From: Kistimonas scapharcae
GTDB taxonomy: Bacteria; Pseudomonadota; Gammaproteobacteria; Pseudomonadales; Endozoicomonadaceae
Reading direction: 5' to 3'
Assembly (NCBI RefSeq): GCF_039540975.1
Contig: NZ_BAABFL010000081.1
Span: 46,157-110,156 of the forward strand
Length of the DNA: 64,000 nt
Position 1 is the stretch's first letter. Every line of letters starts with the position of its first letter. The notes beneath the pieces are model-generated. The model was not told the DNA's origin. It did not search any database and saw only the letters and a program-made list of their open reading frames with translations. The position numbers were made by a program, and so were the translations under genes. Below, piece after piece: positions 26,224-35,720 of this stretch.

Positions 26224-28944
26224 ATGTTGGCACCCCTAATTAAGAAAGTTTTTGGCAGTAAAAACGACCGACAACTCAAAAAAATGGGCAAGGTGGTCAA
26301 AGCCATTAATGCCCAGGAAGACGGACTTTCGCAGCTGACTGATGAGCAGTTGCAGGCTAAGACCGCTGAGTTCAAGGCGCGCATAGAGAAGGGGGAAACC
26401 CTGGACCGCATCATGCCTGAGGCATTTGCTGTATGTCGTGAGGCGAGTAAGCGTGTCATGGGTATGCGCCACTTTGATGTACAGATGATTGGTGGTCTTA
26501 CCCTGCATGAAGGTCGCATTGCAGAAATGCGTACTGGGGAAGGTAAAACCCTGGTTGCAACATTGCCTGCTTATCTCAATGCACTGTCCGGCAAAGGGGT
26601 TCATGTTGTTACGGTCAACGACTACCTGGCAACCCGTGACGCCAACTGGATGCGCCCTCTGTATGAGTTTCTGGGGCTAACGGTTGGTGTTGTGGTTCCG
26701 ATGCAGGGGCCGGAAGACAAACGCGCTGCCTATCAAGCGGATATCACTTACGGAACCAATAACGAATTTGGTTTTGATTTCCTGCGTGACAATATGGCTT
26801 TCAGTGCAGAGGATAAGTTCCAGCGCCCTCTGAATTTTGCCATTGTGGACGAAGTTGACTCCATTCTAATTGATGAGGCGAGAACCCCGCTCATCATCTC
26901 AGGTCCTGCAGAAGACAGTTCTGAGCTTTATAAGCGTATTAATCGTCTGATTCCGAAGTTGACGCGTCACTATGAAGAGGGTGAAGAACAAGGTCACTAT
27001 CAGGTTGACGAGAAAACACGGCAAGTTGAATTGACCGAAGAGGGACATCAGTTCATTGAGGAGCTGTTGACTCAGGAGAGTCTGCTGCCAGAAGGTGAGA
27101 GCCTCTATGCGTCCAATAACCTGAACCTGTTGCATCATGTGAATGCCGCACTAAAGGCGCATGTACTGTTCCACAAAAACGTTGATTATATTGTCAGCGG
27201 TAGTGACATCCTGCTGGTGGATGAGCATACAGGTAGAACCATGCATGGTCGTCGCCTGTCAGAAGGTTTGCATCAGGCATTGGAGGCAAAGGAAGGGGTA
27301 TCCATTCAGGCAGAAAGCCAGACGTTGGCTTCCACGACCTTCCAAAACTACTTCCGTTTGTATGAAACGCTATCTGGTATGACCGGTACCGCCGACACGG
27401 AAGCCTATGAATTCCGCCAGATTTATGGACTGGACGTAGTCGTGATTCCGACCAATAAGCCGATGTCGCGCAACGATCTCAATGACCTTGTTTTCCTGTC
27501 AATTCAGGAAAAGTACGATGCGATCATTGAGGACATCACAACGGCCATGAACGAAGGTCGGCCGATTCTGGTGGGTACGGCGTCCATTGAATCTTCTGAA
27601 CTGCTGTCTGCGGCGCTGAAAAAGGCCAAGATCAACCATCAGGTTCTCAACGCCAAATACCACGAAAAGGAAGCGGAAATTATTGCCCAGGCAGGGCGTC
27701 CCGGTACGGTGACTATTGCCACAAACATGGCTGGTCGTGGTACGGATATCATTCTTGGTGGTAACTGGGAAGCCGAAGTGGCAGCGTTTGATAACGCCAC
27801 TCAGGATGACGTTGATCGAATAAAGACGGAATGGAAAAAGCGCCATCAGCAGGTGCTGGATTCAGGTGGTTTGCATATTATCGGCACCGAGCGTCACGAG
27901 TCCCGTCGTATTGATAACCAGTTGCGCGGCCGAGCCGGTCGTCAGGGTGACCCCGGTATTTCCCGTTTTTACTTGTCGCTAGAAGATAACCTGATGCGTA
28001 TTTTCGCTTCAGACAGAGTTAAGAACTTTATGAAAGCGATGGGGATGGAGAAAGGTGAAGCGATTGAGCATCGCATGGTCACTAACGCCATTGAGAAGGC
28101 CCAGAGAAAGGTCGAAGGGCGTAACTTCGACATTCGTAAGCAGTTGCTGGAATATGATGATGTAGCTAATGACCAGCGTAAGGTCGTTTATGCCCAGCGG
28201 GATGAGTTGCTTGAAGCGGAAAATGTGGCAGATAGTATTGCAAATATCCGTGAAGAAGTGATTGAAGAAATCATCAATGAATATATTCCACCACAAACTT
28301 TAGAAGAACAGTGGGATATTTCAGGGCTGGAAACCCGGATTGCTTCCGAGTTTGCCGAAAAGCTGCCAATTGCTGAGTGGTTGGAAGCAGAAGACCACCT
28401 GGAAGAGGAAGGGCTGCGGCAGAGGATTCTCGAAAAAGTCGTTGCTTCTTACCAGCGGAAAGAGGAAATGGCTGGTGCTGAAGCGCTGAGGGCATTCGAG
28501 AAGCATATCCTTCTACGGATTCTGGATGATAAGTGGAAGGAGCACTTGGCGACCATGGATCATTTACGTCAGGGGATCCACTTGCGTGGCTTTGCAGCGA
28601 AGAACCCGAAACAGGAATATAAGCGTGAGGCGTTCGAGCTGTTCCAGCAGATGCTTACTGATATCAAGCATGAAGTGATTCGCATTCTGTCTCATGTCCA
28701 GGTTCAGGATAATGACCAGACAGAAGAAATGGAGCGCCAGCGTCGTGAAGAGTTGGCGCGTAGGATGCAATTCCAGCATGAACAGGCCGCTGCTATTGAG
28801 GCGCCATCCGGCGAAGTGCAGTCCGCAGGTGAGCAGCAGCCTGCGCAGCCGTTTGTCAGGGATAGTAAGAAGGTTGGTCGTAATGAGCCATGCCCTTGTG
28901 GCTCAGGCAAAAAGTACAAGCAGTGTCATGGCAAGATTGTCTAA
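26224..28944 (+). CDS. secA: Preprotein translocase ATPase SecA
   Basis: The 906-residue motor has the Walker A region MRTGEGKTLVATLPAYLNAL, DEVDSILIDEARTPLIISGP, TNMAGRGTDIILGG and GRAGRQGDPG. The C-terminus ends with the zinc/SecB-binding motif CPCGSGKKYKQCHG. It drives unfolded preproteins through SecYEG. The start ATG at 26224 is 47 bases after the M23 gene. A terminator follows. Confidence 0.98.
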   Translation: MLAPLIKKVFGSKNDRQLKKMGKVVKAINAQEDGLSQLTDEQLQAKTAEFKARIEKGETLDRIMPEAFAVCREASKRVMGMRHFDVQMIGGLTLHEGRIAEMRTGEGKTLVATLPAYLNALSGKGVHVVTVNDYLATRDANWMRPLYEFLGLTVGVVVPMQGPEDKRAAYQADITYGTNNEFGFDFLRDNMAFSAEDKFQRPLNFAIVDEVDSILIDEARTPLIISGPAEDSSELYKRINRLIPKLTRHYEEGEEQGHYQVDEKTRQVELTEEGHQFIEELLTQESLLPEGESLYASNNLNLLHHVNAALKAHVLFHKNVDYIVSGSDILLVDEHTGRTMHGRRLSEGLHQALEAKEGVSIQAESQTLASTTFQNYFRLYETLSGMTGTADTEAYEFRQIYGLDVVVIPTNKPMSRNDLNDLVFLSIQEKYDAIIEDITTAMNEGRPILVGTASIESSELLSAALKKAKINHQVLNAKYHEKEAEIIAQAGRPGTVTIATNMAGRGTDIILGGNWEAEVAAFDNATQDDVDRIKTEWKKRHQQVLDSGGLHIIGTERHESRRIDNQLRGRAGRQGDPGISRFYLSLEDNLMRIFASDRVKNFMKAMGMEKGEAIEHRMVTNAIEKAQRKVEGRNFDIRKQLLEYDDVANDQRKVVYAQRDELLEAENVADSIANIREEVIEEIINEYIPPQTLEEQWDISGLETRIASEFAEKLPIAEWLEAEDHLEEEGLRQRILEKVVASYQRKEEMAGAEALRAFEKHILLRILDDKWKEHLATMDHLRQGIHLRGFAAKNPKQEYKREAFELFQQMLTDIKHEVIRILSHVQVQDNDQTEEMERQRREELARRMQFQHEQAAAIEAPSGEVQSAGEQQPAQPFVRDSKKVGRNEPCPCGSGKKYKQCHGKIV

Positions 28945-28970
28945 CAAATAAATTGCCAGGCGATGGATCG

Positions 28971-29002
28971 CAATGCCTCCCAGGATGGGGGGCATTGTTT
29001 TA
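28971..29002 (+). terminator. Intrinsic terminator after secA
   Basis: The arms CAATGCCTCCC and GGGGGGCATTG (one G-rich mismatch) enclose a four-base loop and are followed by TTTT. It lies 26 bases after the secA stop. Confidence 0.8.
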
Positions 29003-29090
29003 TGTGGCCAGGATGCCAAAGAACAATAATCAGTGACTCATTTTGTGGTTGCCAAGTGGTACAAGGCAGTTATTACGAGGACTATCTGTG

Positions 29091-30314
29091 ATGGCGTCAG
29101 AACAACCCCTTATCCATGCAATGTATCCTGTGAAAGGCTTTCGGCTGGGTACAGTGGAAGCCGGTATACGGTACCCGAACCGTAAAGACCTTGTGGTCAT
29201 GACCTGGCCCGAAGAGGCCTCTGTAGCTGGCGTGTTTACCCGGAATCGCTTTTGTGCCGCGCCCGTTGAGTTGTCCCGACAACGCTTGGCAGGCGCTCCT
29301 TGCGCATTGGTTGTCAATACTGGCAATGCCAATGCTGGAACCGGAAAGCAAGGCCTTGAGGATGCTGAAACCTGTACGGCGAGGTTGGCAGAAGTGTTGG
29401 GCTGTTTGCCGGAGCAGGTGCTGGCATTTTCCACAGGTGTGATTGGCGAGTATATGCCGGTACCGACGTTACTGAGTGGGCTGCCTGCCTGTGTTGAGCG
29501 CTTGGCGGAGTCGGAAGTTGCCTGGTATCAGGCCGCTGAGGGGATCATGACAACGGATACGCGTCCGAAAGGTGAATCTGTCTGCTTTGAGCATGAAGGT
29601 GCTGTTTACACACTGACGGGAATTGCCAAGGGGGCAGGTATGATCCGGCCGGATATGGCAACCATGCTGGCCTTTATTGCCACTGATGTATCTATTGAGG
29701 AAGCACTCCTCCAGCAGGTTTTAAATGAAGCCACCAATCGTTCTTTTAATCGTATAACGGTCGATGGAGATACATCGACGAACGATGCCTGTCTGCTGGT
29801 TGCCACAGGGTCTGCTGGTAATGAACACATTGTAAATACAGAACAGCCACTTTATCGTGTTTTGAGCGAGCAGGTAGCCATGCTGTGCCAGCGTTTAGCG
29901 CAGTCGCTGGTTCGTGATGCCGAAGGAGCGACGAAGTTTGTCAGTGTTGTCGTTGAGCAGGCTGGTTCACGTCAAGAGGCGTTGGAAGTAGCTTACACTG
30001 TCGCCCATTCTCCGTTGGTGAAAACGGCTCTTTTTGCCAGCGATCCTAACTGGGGTCGTATTTTGGCAGCCGTCGGTCGCGCAAACATTAATGATCTGGA
30101 TGTGGCAAGCATCTCTATCTTCCTTGGTGATGTCTGCATTGTGACCGATGGCGGTGTTGAGCCTGATTACCGGGAGGCTGCTGGTCAAGCGGTTATGGAT
30201 CAGGTGGAAATCGTAATCAGAATAGTGTTGTCGCGTGGAGGGGCCACAGAAACGGTCTGGACATCTGACCTTTCGCATGACTATGTCTCTATCAATGCCG
30301 AATACCGGACATAG
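29091..30314 (+). CDS. argJ: Bifunctional ornithine acetyltransferase/N-acetylglutamate synthase ArgJ
   Basis: The 407-residue product has the ArgJ features GNANAGTGKQG, MTTDTRPK, AKGAGMIRPDMATMLAFIATD (containing the Ala-Thr autocleavage site whose Thr becomes the nucleophile) and PNWGRILAAVGRA. It recycles the acetyl group in arginine synthesis. The ATG at 29091 follows ACGAGG. This is the last core gene before the accessory element; its stop codon is only 73 bases from the end of the first recombinase gene. Confidence 0.95.
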   Translation: MASEQPLIHAMYPVKGFRLGTVEAGIRYPNRKDLVVMTWPEEASVAGVFTRNRFCAAPVELSRQRLAGAPCALVVNTGNANAGTGKQGLEDAETCTARLAEVLGCLPEQVLAFSTGVIGEYMPVPTLLSGLPACVERLAESEVAWYQAAEGIMTTDTRPKGESVCFEHEGAVYTLTGIAKGAGMIRPDMATMLAFIATDVSIEEALLQQVLNEATNRSFNRITVDGDTSTNDACLLVATGSAGNEHIVNTEQPLYRVLSEQVAMLCQRLAQSLVRDAEGATKFVSVVVEQAGSRQEALEVAYTVAHSPLVKTALFASDPNWGRILAAVGRANINDLDVASISIFLGDVCIVTDGGVEPDYREAAGQAVMDQVEIVIRIVLSRGGATETVWTSDLSHDYVSINAEYRT

Positions 30315-30384
30315 CTTAATAAATTTATTGAAATCAAACAGTTAAAAATCAGTCTTCCTGTGTGGGGCAAATTTGGGACATAGC
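30307..30384. other. Possible left attachment region of the integrated element
   Basis: A direct repeat GGACATAGC occurs at 30307-30315, overlapping the argJ stop, and again at 30376-30384, just before the recombinase stop. The second copy lies in a GGGGCAAATTTGGGACA context similar to the direct-repeat arm sites found beside phage-type integrases. No right-hand copy was recognised, so this is only a candidate junction. Confidence 0.3.
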
Positions 30385-30387
30385 CGT

Positions 30388-31695
30388 TTATGTCGCTATT
30401 GCATCGCTCAGGAAGCCCGTCATCCGCTGGTTCATTTTCCGTTGCTCTGACGCGCTCGCCTCAGGCATCCAGACGGCGTAAGTCCGTTCCAGTTCGCGGA
30501 CGCTCTGGTGTCCCATCTGCCGGGCCAGGTAGCTGCGATCCATCCCGAGGCTGACGTTCCAGCTGGCGTAGGTATGGCGAAGCTGGTACAGCGGACGGTA
30601 ACGAAACGCCGGATCCTTTTTCTTGGCCCGCTCTGTCCATAATCCCCATTTGCGCCTCAGGGTATCCGGTCGGTAGCCGTCCCGGTTACGGCCGCGCCGC
30701 TGGGCCTTCTGGGTAAACAGCAGCCGCAGTATGAAATCACTTTCCTGCCGGTTGTCGCCGTTGAGCTTCGTCACGGTGACCGGTTCCAGCATGCTGACCC
30801 TGTGCAGCTGATCCTCCAGGCAGGCAATGGCTTCCGGGTAGAGGTCGATCACCCGCTCCCTGTTGGTCTTTGGCAGTTTGTGTAGCCCCTGGTTGGTGAC
30901 ACTCCGCTGAATCCTCAGTGTGCCCTGCGCCAGATCCACATCCTCCACGGCCAGCGCGCAGAGTTCGCCCGGACGCAGGCCGGTCAGCACCATCAGGTTG
31001 AGAATGTTGCGGTCCTGGGGATTCTGGCAGCACGAGAGCAGCAGCTGAAACTCCGCCAGGGAAAAAGGATCCGGATCCCGGCTCACTTCCCGCAGCCGTT
31101 TGGCTTCACCGGGGAGCCGCTCACCACAGGGGTTGTAATCATTGGTGACCATGAAGGACAGGAATTGTCGCAGCACCTGCATGGTGGTGTTCAGGGTGCG
31201 CACGGTGTACTGCTCCGCCATGGCGGCCCGTACCCTGGCGACATCCTCGGGGCGCAGGGTGTGGGTGAGGCGTTCCTCCCCGAGCAGGCGGGTGCAACGC
31301 TGGAGCAGAAAGCGCTGGGTGACACGGGTCTGGGGGGAGAGGGTGGCCTGCTTGATCTCGAAAAACAGCCTCGCCAGTTCCGCTACCGATGTGTCGGGAC
31401 GGGTCAGGCCCAGGGTTACCGCCCGGATGCTGCCGGGGAAAAAATGGGCATAGTCGAAGGTGTTGGTGGCGATCGCATAAAGGATGGCGTTACGTTTGTT
31501 CTCCGCAAAGCGGATGTTCTTCTCTGTCGGTGGCAGCTTTACCGTTTCCCGGTACCGTTTGCCGCGCCACATGAAACTGATGCGCAGGCTGCTTTTGCGA
31601 ATCTCGATGCCCCTGGGGGCCGGGCTTCCGGCCGCCAGCCCGGTATGGGCGTGCCGCCGTTGCCGGGTTTTCTGTGATTGACGTTGTCGTGTCAT
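30388..31695 (-). CDS. Tyrosine recombinase/phage-type integrase, copy 1
   Basis: The 435-residue product has an N-terminal arm-binding domain (IEIRKSSLRISFMWRGKRYR, the DUF3596 type), a SAM-like core-binding domain (about 100-185) and a catalytic domain with R241 in TGLRPGEL, K276 in KLPKTNRER, R373 in YQLRHTYAS, H396 in GHQSVREL and the nucleophile Y406. All five residues needed for strand exchange are present. GAGGAG precedes the ATG at 31695. It abuts argJ and is probably the integrase of the element. A second full copy follows immediately upstream. Confidence 0.93.
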   Translation of the reverse strand: MTRQRQSQKTRQRRHAHTGLAAGSPAPRGIEIRKSSLRISFMWRGKRYRETVKLPPTEKNIRFAENKRNAILYAIATNTFDYAHFFPGSIRAVTLGLTRPDTSVAELARLFFEIKQATLSPQTRVTQRFLLQRCTRLLGEERLTHTLRPEDVARVRAAMAEQYTVRTLNTTMQVLRQFLSFMVTNDYNPCGERLPGEAKRLREVSRDPDPFSLAEFQLLLSCCQNPQDRNILNLMVLTGLRPGELCALAVEDVDLAQGTLRIQRSVTNQGLHKLPKTNRERVIDLYPEAIACLEDQLHRVSMLEPVTVTKLNGDNRQESDFILRLLFTQKAQRRGRNRDGYRPDTLRRKWGLWTERAKKKDPAFRYRPLYQLRHTYASWNVSLGMDRSYLARQMGHQSVRELERTYAVWMPEASASEQRKMNQRMTGFLSDAIAT

Positions 31696-31983
31696 CGCAT
31701 GACTCCTCAATGATGCCGTAATGACCGGAGCCGGCGTTGTGTCCGCCAGGCTTCGGGCCTGTCCGCCCGGCTCTGTGACCGGGCCGTATCACCACCCCGA
31801 ACCCGGACGGCGCAGTCTGGTCACTGGTGCCCGGTGCGGGGGTGTGATAGTAAGACGGAAAAGACGTGCCGGCAGTTCCCCGGGATCATCGGTGCAAAAG
31901 GGGGGATGGCTGTGGGTGGCAGGGCGGGAGGCGGGACCTGCCCCGCAGGCGTCAGGGCATCCTGCGGGGCGGCGGTTTCAGCC

Positions 31984-33369
31984 TCATTGGCAGGGGGATG
32001 ATTCCTGAGGCTGGCGATTGCTACCCTCGGCCTGCGCGCCGGCCCATGGTGTCAGCCAGGCGTCTGGCTCGTCAGTGTTCGCCTCAGGTAAGGGGGATAA
32101 GAGTACCAGGCCATCCGGTTCCGCCACTGACACTGCGTCCGGCTCGGGGGCGATCCAGCGGGCATAGGTGCTTTCCAGCTGGGTCAGGGAGGTATGGCCC
32201 AGCTGGTCGCGCACCTTGATCAGGGGCGCGTTGGCGGACAGCTGCCAGCTGGCAAAGGTATGGCGCAGCTGGTAGAGGGGACGGTAACGGAATGCCGGGT
32301 ATTGCCGGGTGACCCGTTTCAGCAGCTCCCGCCAGCGCGATGCCAGGCTGTCCGGCAGGTAGCCGGCAAGGTTCGGATTACGCTGCCGGTGCAGCCTGGG
32401 GGAGAAGAGCAGGTGCAGTGTCTGCCGTTCCGTCCGGTGCCGGCCGAGGTCTGTGGTCAGGGTGCTCGGGGACAGGTGTCCGGTCAGCGCCTTCTGGGCC
32501 AGCAGGCAGGCGATTGCCTCCGGACAGAGAGAGACAGTGCGGGTGTGGTTGGTTTTGGGCAGCTTGTACTCCTTCTTCGTGGTCACGCTGCGCCGGACGT
32601 GGAGGCGCTTTTCCAGCCAGTCGATATCCTCCAGGGCCAGGGCGCAGAGTTCGCCGGGACGCAGGCCGGTCAGTACCATCAGGGTCAGGATGTTTCGGTC
32701 CTGTTCAGTGGTGCAGCAGGACAGCAGTTGCCTGAACTCTTTCCGGCTAAAGGGATCGGCCGGATGCTCCCGGGTCTCGCGCACCGGGCCGGCGGCCTCC
32801 GCCAGCGCCCGGTCGGTGGCGCCGTTGTCGCGGGCGAAGCGCAGCAGGGCGCTGAGCTTTGACAGGGTCTGGTTGACGGTGGAGGTGGTGTAGCCGCCAC
32901 GGATAAGACGGCTCCGGGCCTTCTGGATATCCACCGGCCAGAGGTTGCCCACCGGAGTGTCGGCTCCCAGCAGGGAGAGGCTGCGGTTCAGTGTCAGCCG
33001 GTAGTTCTCCAGGGTGCGGCCGGTGACCTCCGCCTGGCGGATCGCCAGGAACTCTTCGGCCAGTCGATCCAGGGGGGTGTTCGGGGACAGGGCGGTGCTG
33101 GTCGTGAATTTTTTGCTTTTGGGAAAGTAGCGGCTGCCGTCAAAGCAGCCCTGCCTGAGCTCCCGCAGGATGCGCCGGCGCAGGGCCACCGCCTCAAGGA
33201 TGTTGTCCCCGGAGGGTTCTATGTAGAGACTTTCCCGGCACCGTTTGCCCTGGTATGTAAAGCTCAGGCGGATATTGGTTGTCCGAACCTCGACTCCGGT
33301 GTAGGGGGTATAACTGGTTTGCGAACCCTTCCGCTGGCTTTTTTTACCGCGTACTTTTTTCTTGCTCAT
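31984..33369 (-). CDS. Tyrosine recombinase/phage-type integrase, copy 2
   Basis: The 461-residue product is a paralogue of the neighbouring integrase, with the same order of domains: arm-binding (VEVRTTNIRLSFTYQGKRCR), core-binding and catalytic. Active-site residues are R237, K272, R369, H392 and Y402. The C-terminal tail is about 50 residues longer than the nucleophile needs and is acidic and proline-rich. Two different complete integrases of one family in tandem suggest either two nested elements or a multi-recombinase element. AAGGTAA precedes the ATG. Confidence 0.92.
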   Translation of the reverse strand: MSKKKVRGKKSQRKGSQTSYTPYTGVEVRTTNIRLSFTYQGKRCRESLYIEPSGDNILEAVALRRRILRELRQGCFDGSRYFPKSKKFTTSTALSPNTPLDRLAEEFLAIRQAEVTGRTLENYRLTLNRSLSLLGADTPVGNLWPVDIQKARSRLIRGGYTTSTVNQTLSKLSALLRFARDNGATDRALAEAAGPVRETREHPADPFSRKEFRQLLSCCTTEQDRNILTLMVLTGLRPGELCALALEDIDWLEKRLHVRRSVTTKKEYKLPKTNHTRTVSLCPEAIACLLAQKALTGHLSPSTLTTDLGRHRTERQTLHLLFSPRLHRQRNPNLAGYLPDSLASRWRELLKRVTRQYPAFRYRPLYQLRHTFASWQLSANAPLIKVRDQLGHTSLTQLESTYARWIAPEPDAVSVAEPDGLVLLSPLPEANTDEPDAWLTPWAGAQAEGSNRQPQESSPCQ

Positions 33370-33378
33370 GGCGTTACC

Positions 33379-33888
33379 TTATCCTTGGTAGTGGCTGGGA
33401 CTGTTGGAGGCGGGGCGCCGACGTTCCGGTGTGGTGAATGCCTCGCCTGTCATTCCGGTCAGGGTTGGGGTTCGAGTTGAATGATTGTCATGATCGCCCG
33501 CTGTCCGTGCGCAGGGTTTGCAGCGGGTTCGCTGGCAGTGCCCGGATTTTCCGCTGTCCGAACAATGGCCGGTGAGACCCGCGGTGTTGTTTGTGATCTC
33601 TTTCAGGATGGACCTGTGCAGAGAGCCAGTCCCGGTGATGCTGTCCTCCGTCTGGGGCAGGCAGAGGGTTATCCGGTAGCGTTTGCCATGGTAATGGATA
33701 TTCAGGCGGATACCTGATGCCCGCCTTTCAACCACGGGATGTCGGGGGATACGTTTCTTGCGATATGTGTTGCCGTTTTGGCATTGTTTGCAGATGGTTC
33801 TGACACGCCTTTTGTCATGGCCCATGGCGCGATCTTCTGTCTGCAGTAGCGGCTGGTGGCTGATAGCCGTTTTAGTGTTCTCAGTCAT
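33379..33888 (-). CDS. Orphan arm-binding domain of a third integrase (truncated or stand-alone)
   Basis: The 169-residue product contains one recognisable block, VERRASGIRLNIHYHGKRYR near residues 55-75, which aligns with the arm-binding domains of the two integrases beside it. After about residue 100 no core-binding or catalytic domain follows, and the tail is low in recognisable structure. A good ACGGAGAAACC ribosome site precedes the ATG at 33888. It ends ten bases before the next integrase starts. It may be a decayed third integrase or a small DNA-binding protein made from the arm domain. Confidence 0.7.
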   Translation of the reverse strand: MTENTKTAISHQPLLQTEDRAMGHDKRRVRTICKQCQNGNTYRKKRIPRHPVVERRASGIRLNIHYHGKRYRITLCLPQTEDSITGTGSLHRSILKEITNNTAGLTGHCSDSGKSGHCQRTRCKPCARTAGDHDNHSTRTPTLTGMTGEAFTTPERRRPASNSPSHYQG

Positions 33889-34007
33889 GGTTTCTCCGTA
33901 GATCTGTGACTGGTTTCTTCCGGGTATCCGTAATCCCGGGGCTCCCTGTTGTGGCCGGAAACGCCGATTCAGCACGGTAGCGCCCTGTTCCGTGTAGCCG
34001 GAACAGG

Positions 34008-34045
34008 GCGAACTGCGAACTGCGAACTGCGAACTGCGAACTGCG
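34008..34045. repeat. Heptanucleotide tandem repeat GCGAACT
   Basis: Five complete head-to-tail copies of GCGAACT plus three further bases. The array lies in the 175-base gap between the orphan arm-domain gene and the first excisionase-like gene. A seven-base unit changes frame and spacing with each slip. Confidence 0.95.
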
Positions 34046-34063
34046 GAATCCATCAGGCGAGTG

Positions 34064-34297
34064 TTACCGTCTCTTCTTTTTGACGGGTTCGTCATACGCC
34101 TGTTTCTTCTCTGCCCAGCGCATGAATTGCCGGAGGTTGATCATCACGCTGTTGTCAGGATCACGGGTCCAGACCAGGTTCTCCTGCAGTTTGTTGTCCT
34201 CGATTTTTCGCGCCAGTGCCTTTTCGGTATACCCGGTCAGTTCGGCCGTGCGTTTGAGGGTGATCCAGCGTGACAGGTTTTCAGTGTCAGTGTGCAT
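34064..34297 (-). CDS. Excisionase-like DNA-binding protein, paralogue A
   Basis: The 77-residue product fits the Xis/AlpA-like winged-helix pattern W-x2-L-x-R-x-A-x-L-T-G-Y-x2-K-A-L-x2-K-I, here WITLKRTAELTGYTEKALAR, and ends with INLRQFMRWAEKK and a Lys/Arg-rich tail. AAGGAG lies 11 bases before the ATG at 34297; a longer frame reaches back into the repeat array. Excisionases bend attachment-site DNA and set the direction of integrase action. Three more paralogues occur in the element (35945, 40375 and 40609), which is unusual. Confidence 0.8.
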   Translation of the reverse strand: MHTDTENLSRWITLKRTAELTGYTEKALARKIEDNKLQENLVWTRDPDNSVMINLRQFMRWAEKKQAYDEPVKKKRR

Positions 34298-34401
34298 TGA
34301 TCGCAGTTCTCCTTGATGCGATGTTCTCCGGAACGGGTTGATGCCATGGTGTGCAGGGATGGCGTGCGCCTGATAGCCGTCGCCGATCTCCGCAATCAAC
34401 C

Positions 34402-35720
34402 GGTTTTGTTTCATCCTGTTTCTCCCCGACAGACAGGCTACGACAACGGATTTCCGATTACCCACAGTTCAGCGAAAAAAGTGTTGAACCCGGCCTGTGA
34501 GCTTTACCGTTGCTAAACGGAAAGAAATGTGCTGGCCGTCTTATCGTGCGGGTAGTCACTGAATACCCTGACCGTTCCATGGTTTGTGAGCGGCAGTCAT
34601 GGTTGTGGTTCGGGCGCTGTATTACCGGCAGCCTGCGCTGTGCGAACGTTCGCTTCGACTTTTTGTCGGGTAACCGGTGTCCGGTACAGGTCAACATGAA
34701 TCTCAACCCTCCGTGGTTGCGTGTTATCAGATCCTGCAGGGTGCTTTGCGTGCCTATCCCATCGGTGACGGCAGCGGGTCCACAGGTTGTTTCCATCTTT
34801 TTTTCTCCCGGGCAGACAGGCTACGACAACGGATTTCAGATTACCCACAGTTCAGCGAAAAAAGTGTTGAACCCGGCCTGTGAGCTTTACCGTTGCTAAA
34901 CGGAAAGAAATGTGATTGCCGTCTTATCGTGCGGGTAGTCACTGAATACCCTGACCGTTCCATGGTTTGTGAGCGGCAGTCATGGTTGTGGTTCGGGTGC
35001 TGTATTGCAGGCATCCTGCACTGTGCGAACGTTCGCTTCGCTTTTTTGTCTCCGGTACAGGTCAACATGAATCTCAGCCCTCCGTGGTTGTGTGTTATCA
35101 GATCCTGCAGGGTGCTTTGCGTGCGTATCCCATCGGTGACGGCAGCGGGTCCACAGGTTGTTTTCATCTTTTTTCTCCCGGGCAGACAGGCTACGACAAT
35201 GGATTTCAGATTACCCACAGTTCAACGAAAAAAGTGTGGATGCGAACCTGCGGGCATTGGCCGTTGCAAAACGGCAAGCGATGTGTTTGCCGTCTTATCG
35301 TGTTGGTCGTGACTGAATACCCTGACCGTTCCGTGGTGTGTGACCGACAGTCATGCTTGTGATTCAGGCGCGGTAGTTCAGGCAGCCTGCGCTGTGCGGT
35401 ACAGGTCAACATGAACCTCAACCCTCCGTGGTTGTGTGTTATCAGAACCGGCATGGTGTTTTGCGTGTGTATCCGGTCAGTGACGGCAGCAGGTCAGCAA
35501 CTCAGAAGGTTTGTGTCATCTTTTTTCGCCTGCACTCACAGGCTACGGCAATGAAATCTGTATTACCCACAGTTGAAAGAAAAATGTGCTTTCGTGGAGC
35601 GGATGACTGCTTCCGTTGCAAGTGCGAGTGGAATGTGGTTGGCAGATTTTCGTGGTGATGCCGGCTGTGTGGAGGGGGTTGTAATCGTCAGGGTGTCTTC
35701 CCTTTTCGCCAGAGGTGGCA
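34402..35720. repeat. Array of long direct repeats (units about 383, 371 and 352 bases, plus a partial unit)
   Basis: The stretch 34466-35944 has no convincing gene. It is made of imperfect direct repeats starting near 34402, 34785, 35156 and 35508. Each unit contains CAGGCTACGRCAA, then TTACCCACAG (34458, 34841, 35211, 35563; one mismatch from a DnaA box), a CCGTTGCWA box, and, in the full copies, a TGAATACCCTGACCGTTCC block and a TCAACATGAA block. Copies differ by 12- and 27-base indels. Frames stay open on both strands, so a coding role cannot be excluded, but no product is recognised. An origin-like, regulatory-RNA or recombination role is possible. Confidence 0.85.

Noticed and set aside
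31142..31677. Plus-strand open frames opposite the integrase genes
   Set aside because: They are shadows of high-GC coding sequence; the minus-strand proteins have all catalytic residues.
30388..33888. Recombinase-in-trio (RIT) element
   Set aside because: RIT elements have three complete, overlapping recombinases of different subfamilies; here the genes are spaced, two are close paralogues and the third lacks a catalytic domain.
34402..35720. Repeat array as a CRISPR array for the csf operon
   Set aside because: Units are 350-380 bases and almost wholly repeated, with no short repeat/unique spacer alternation.
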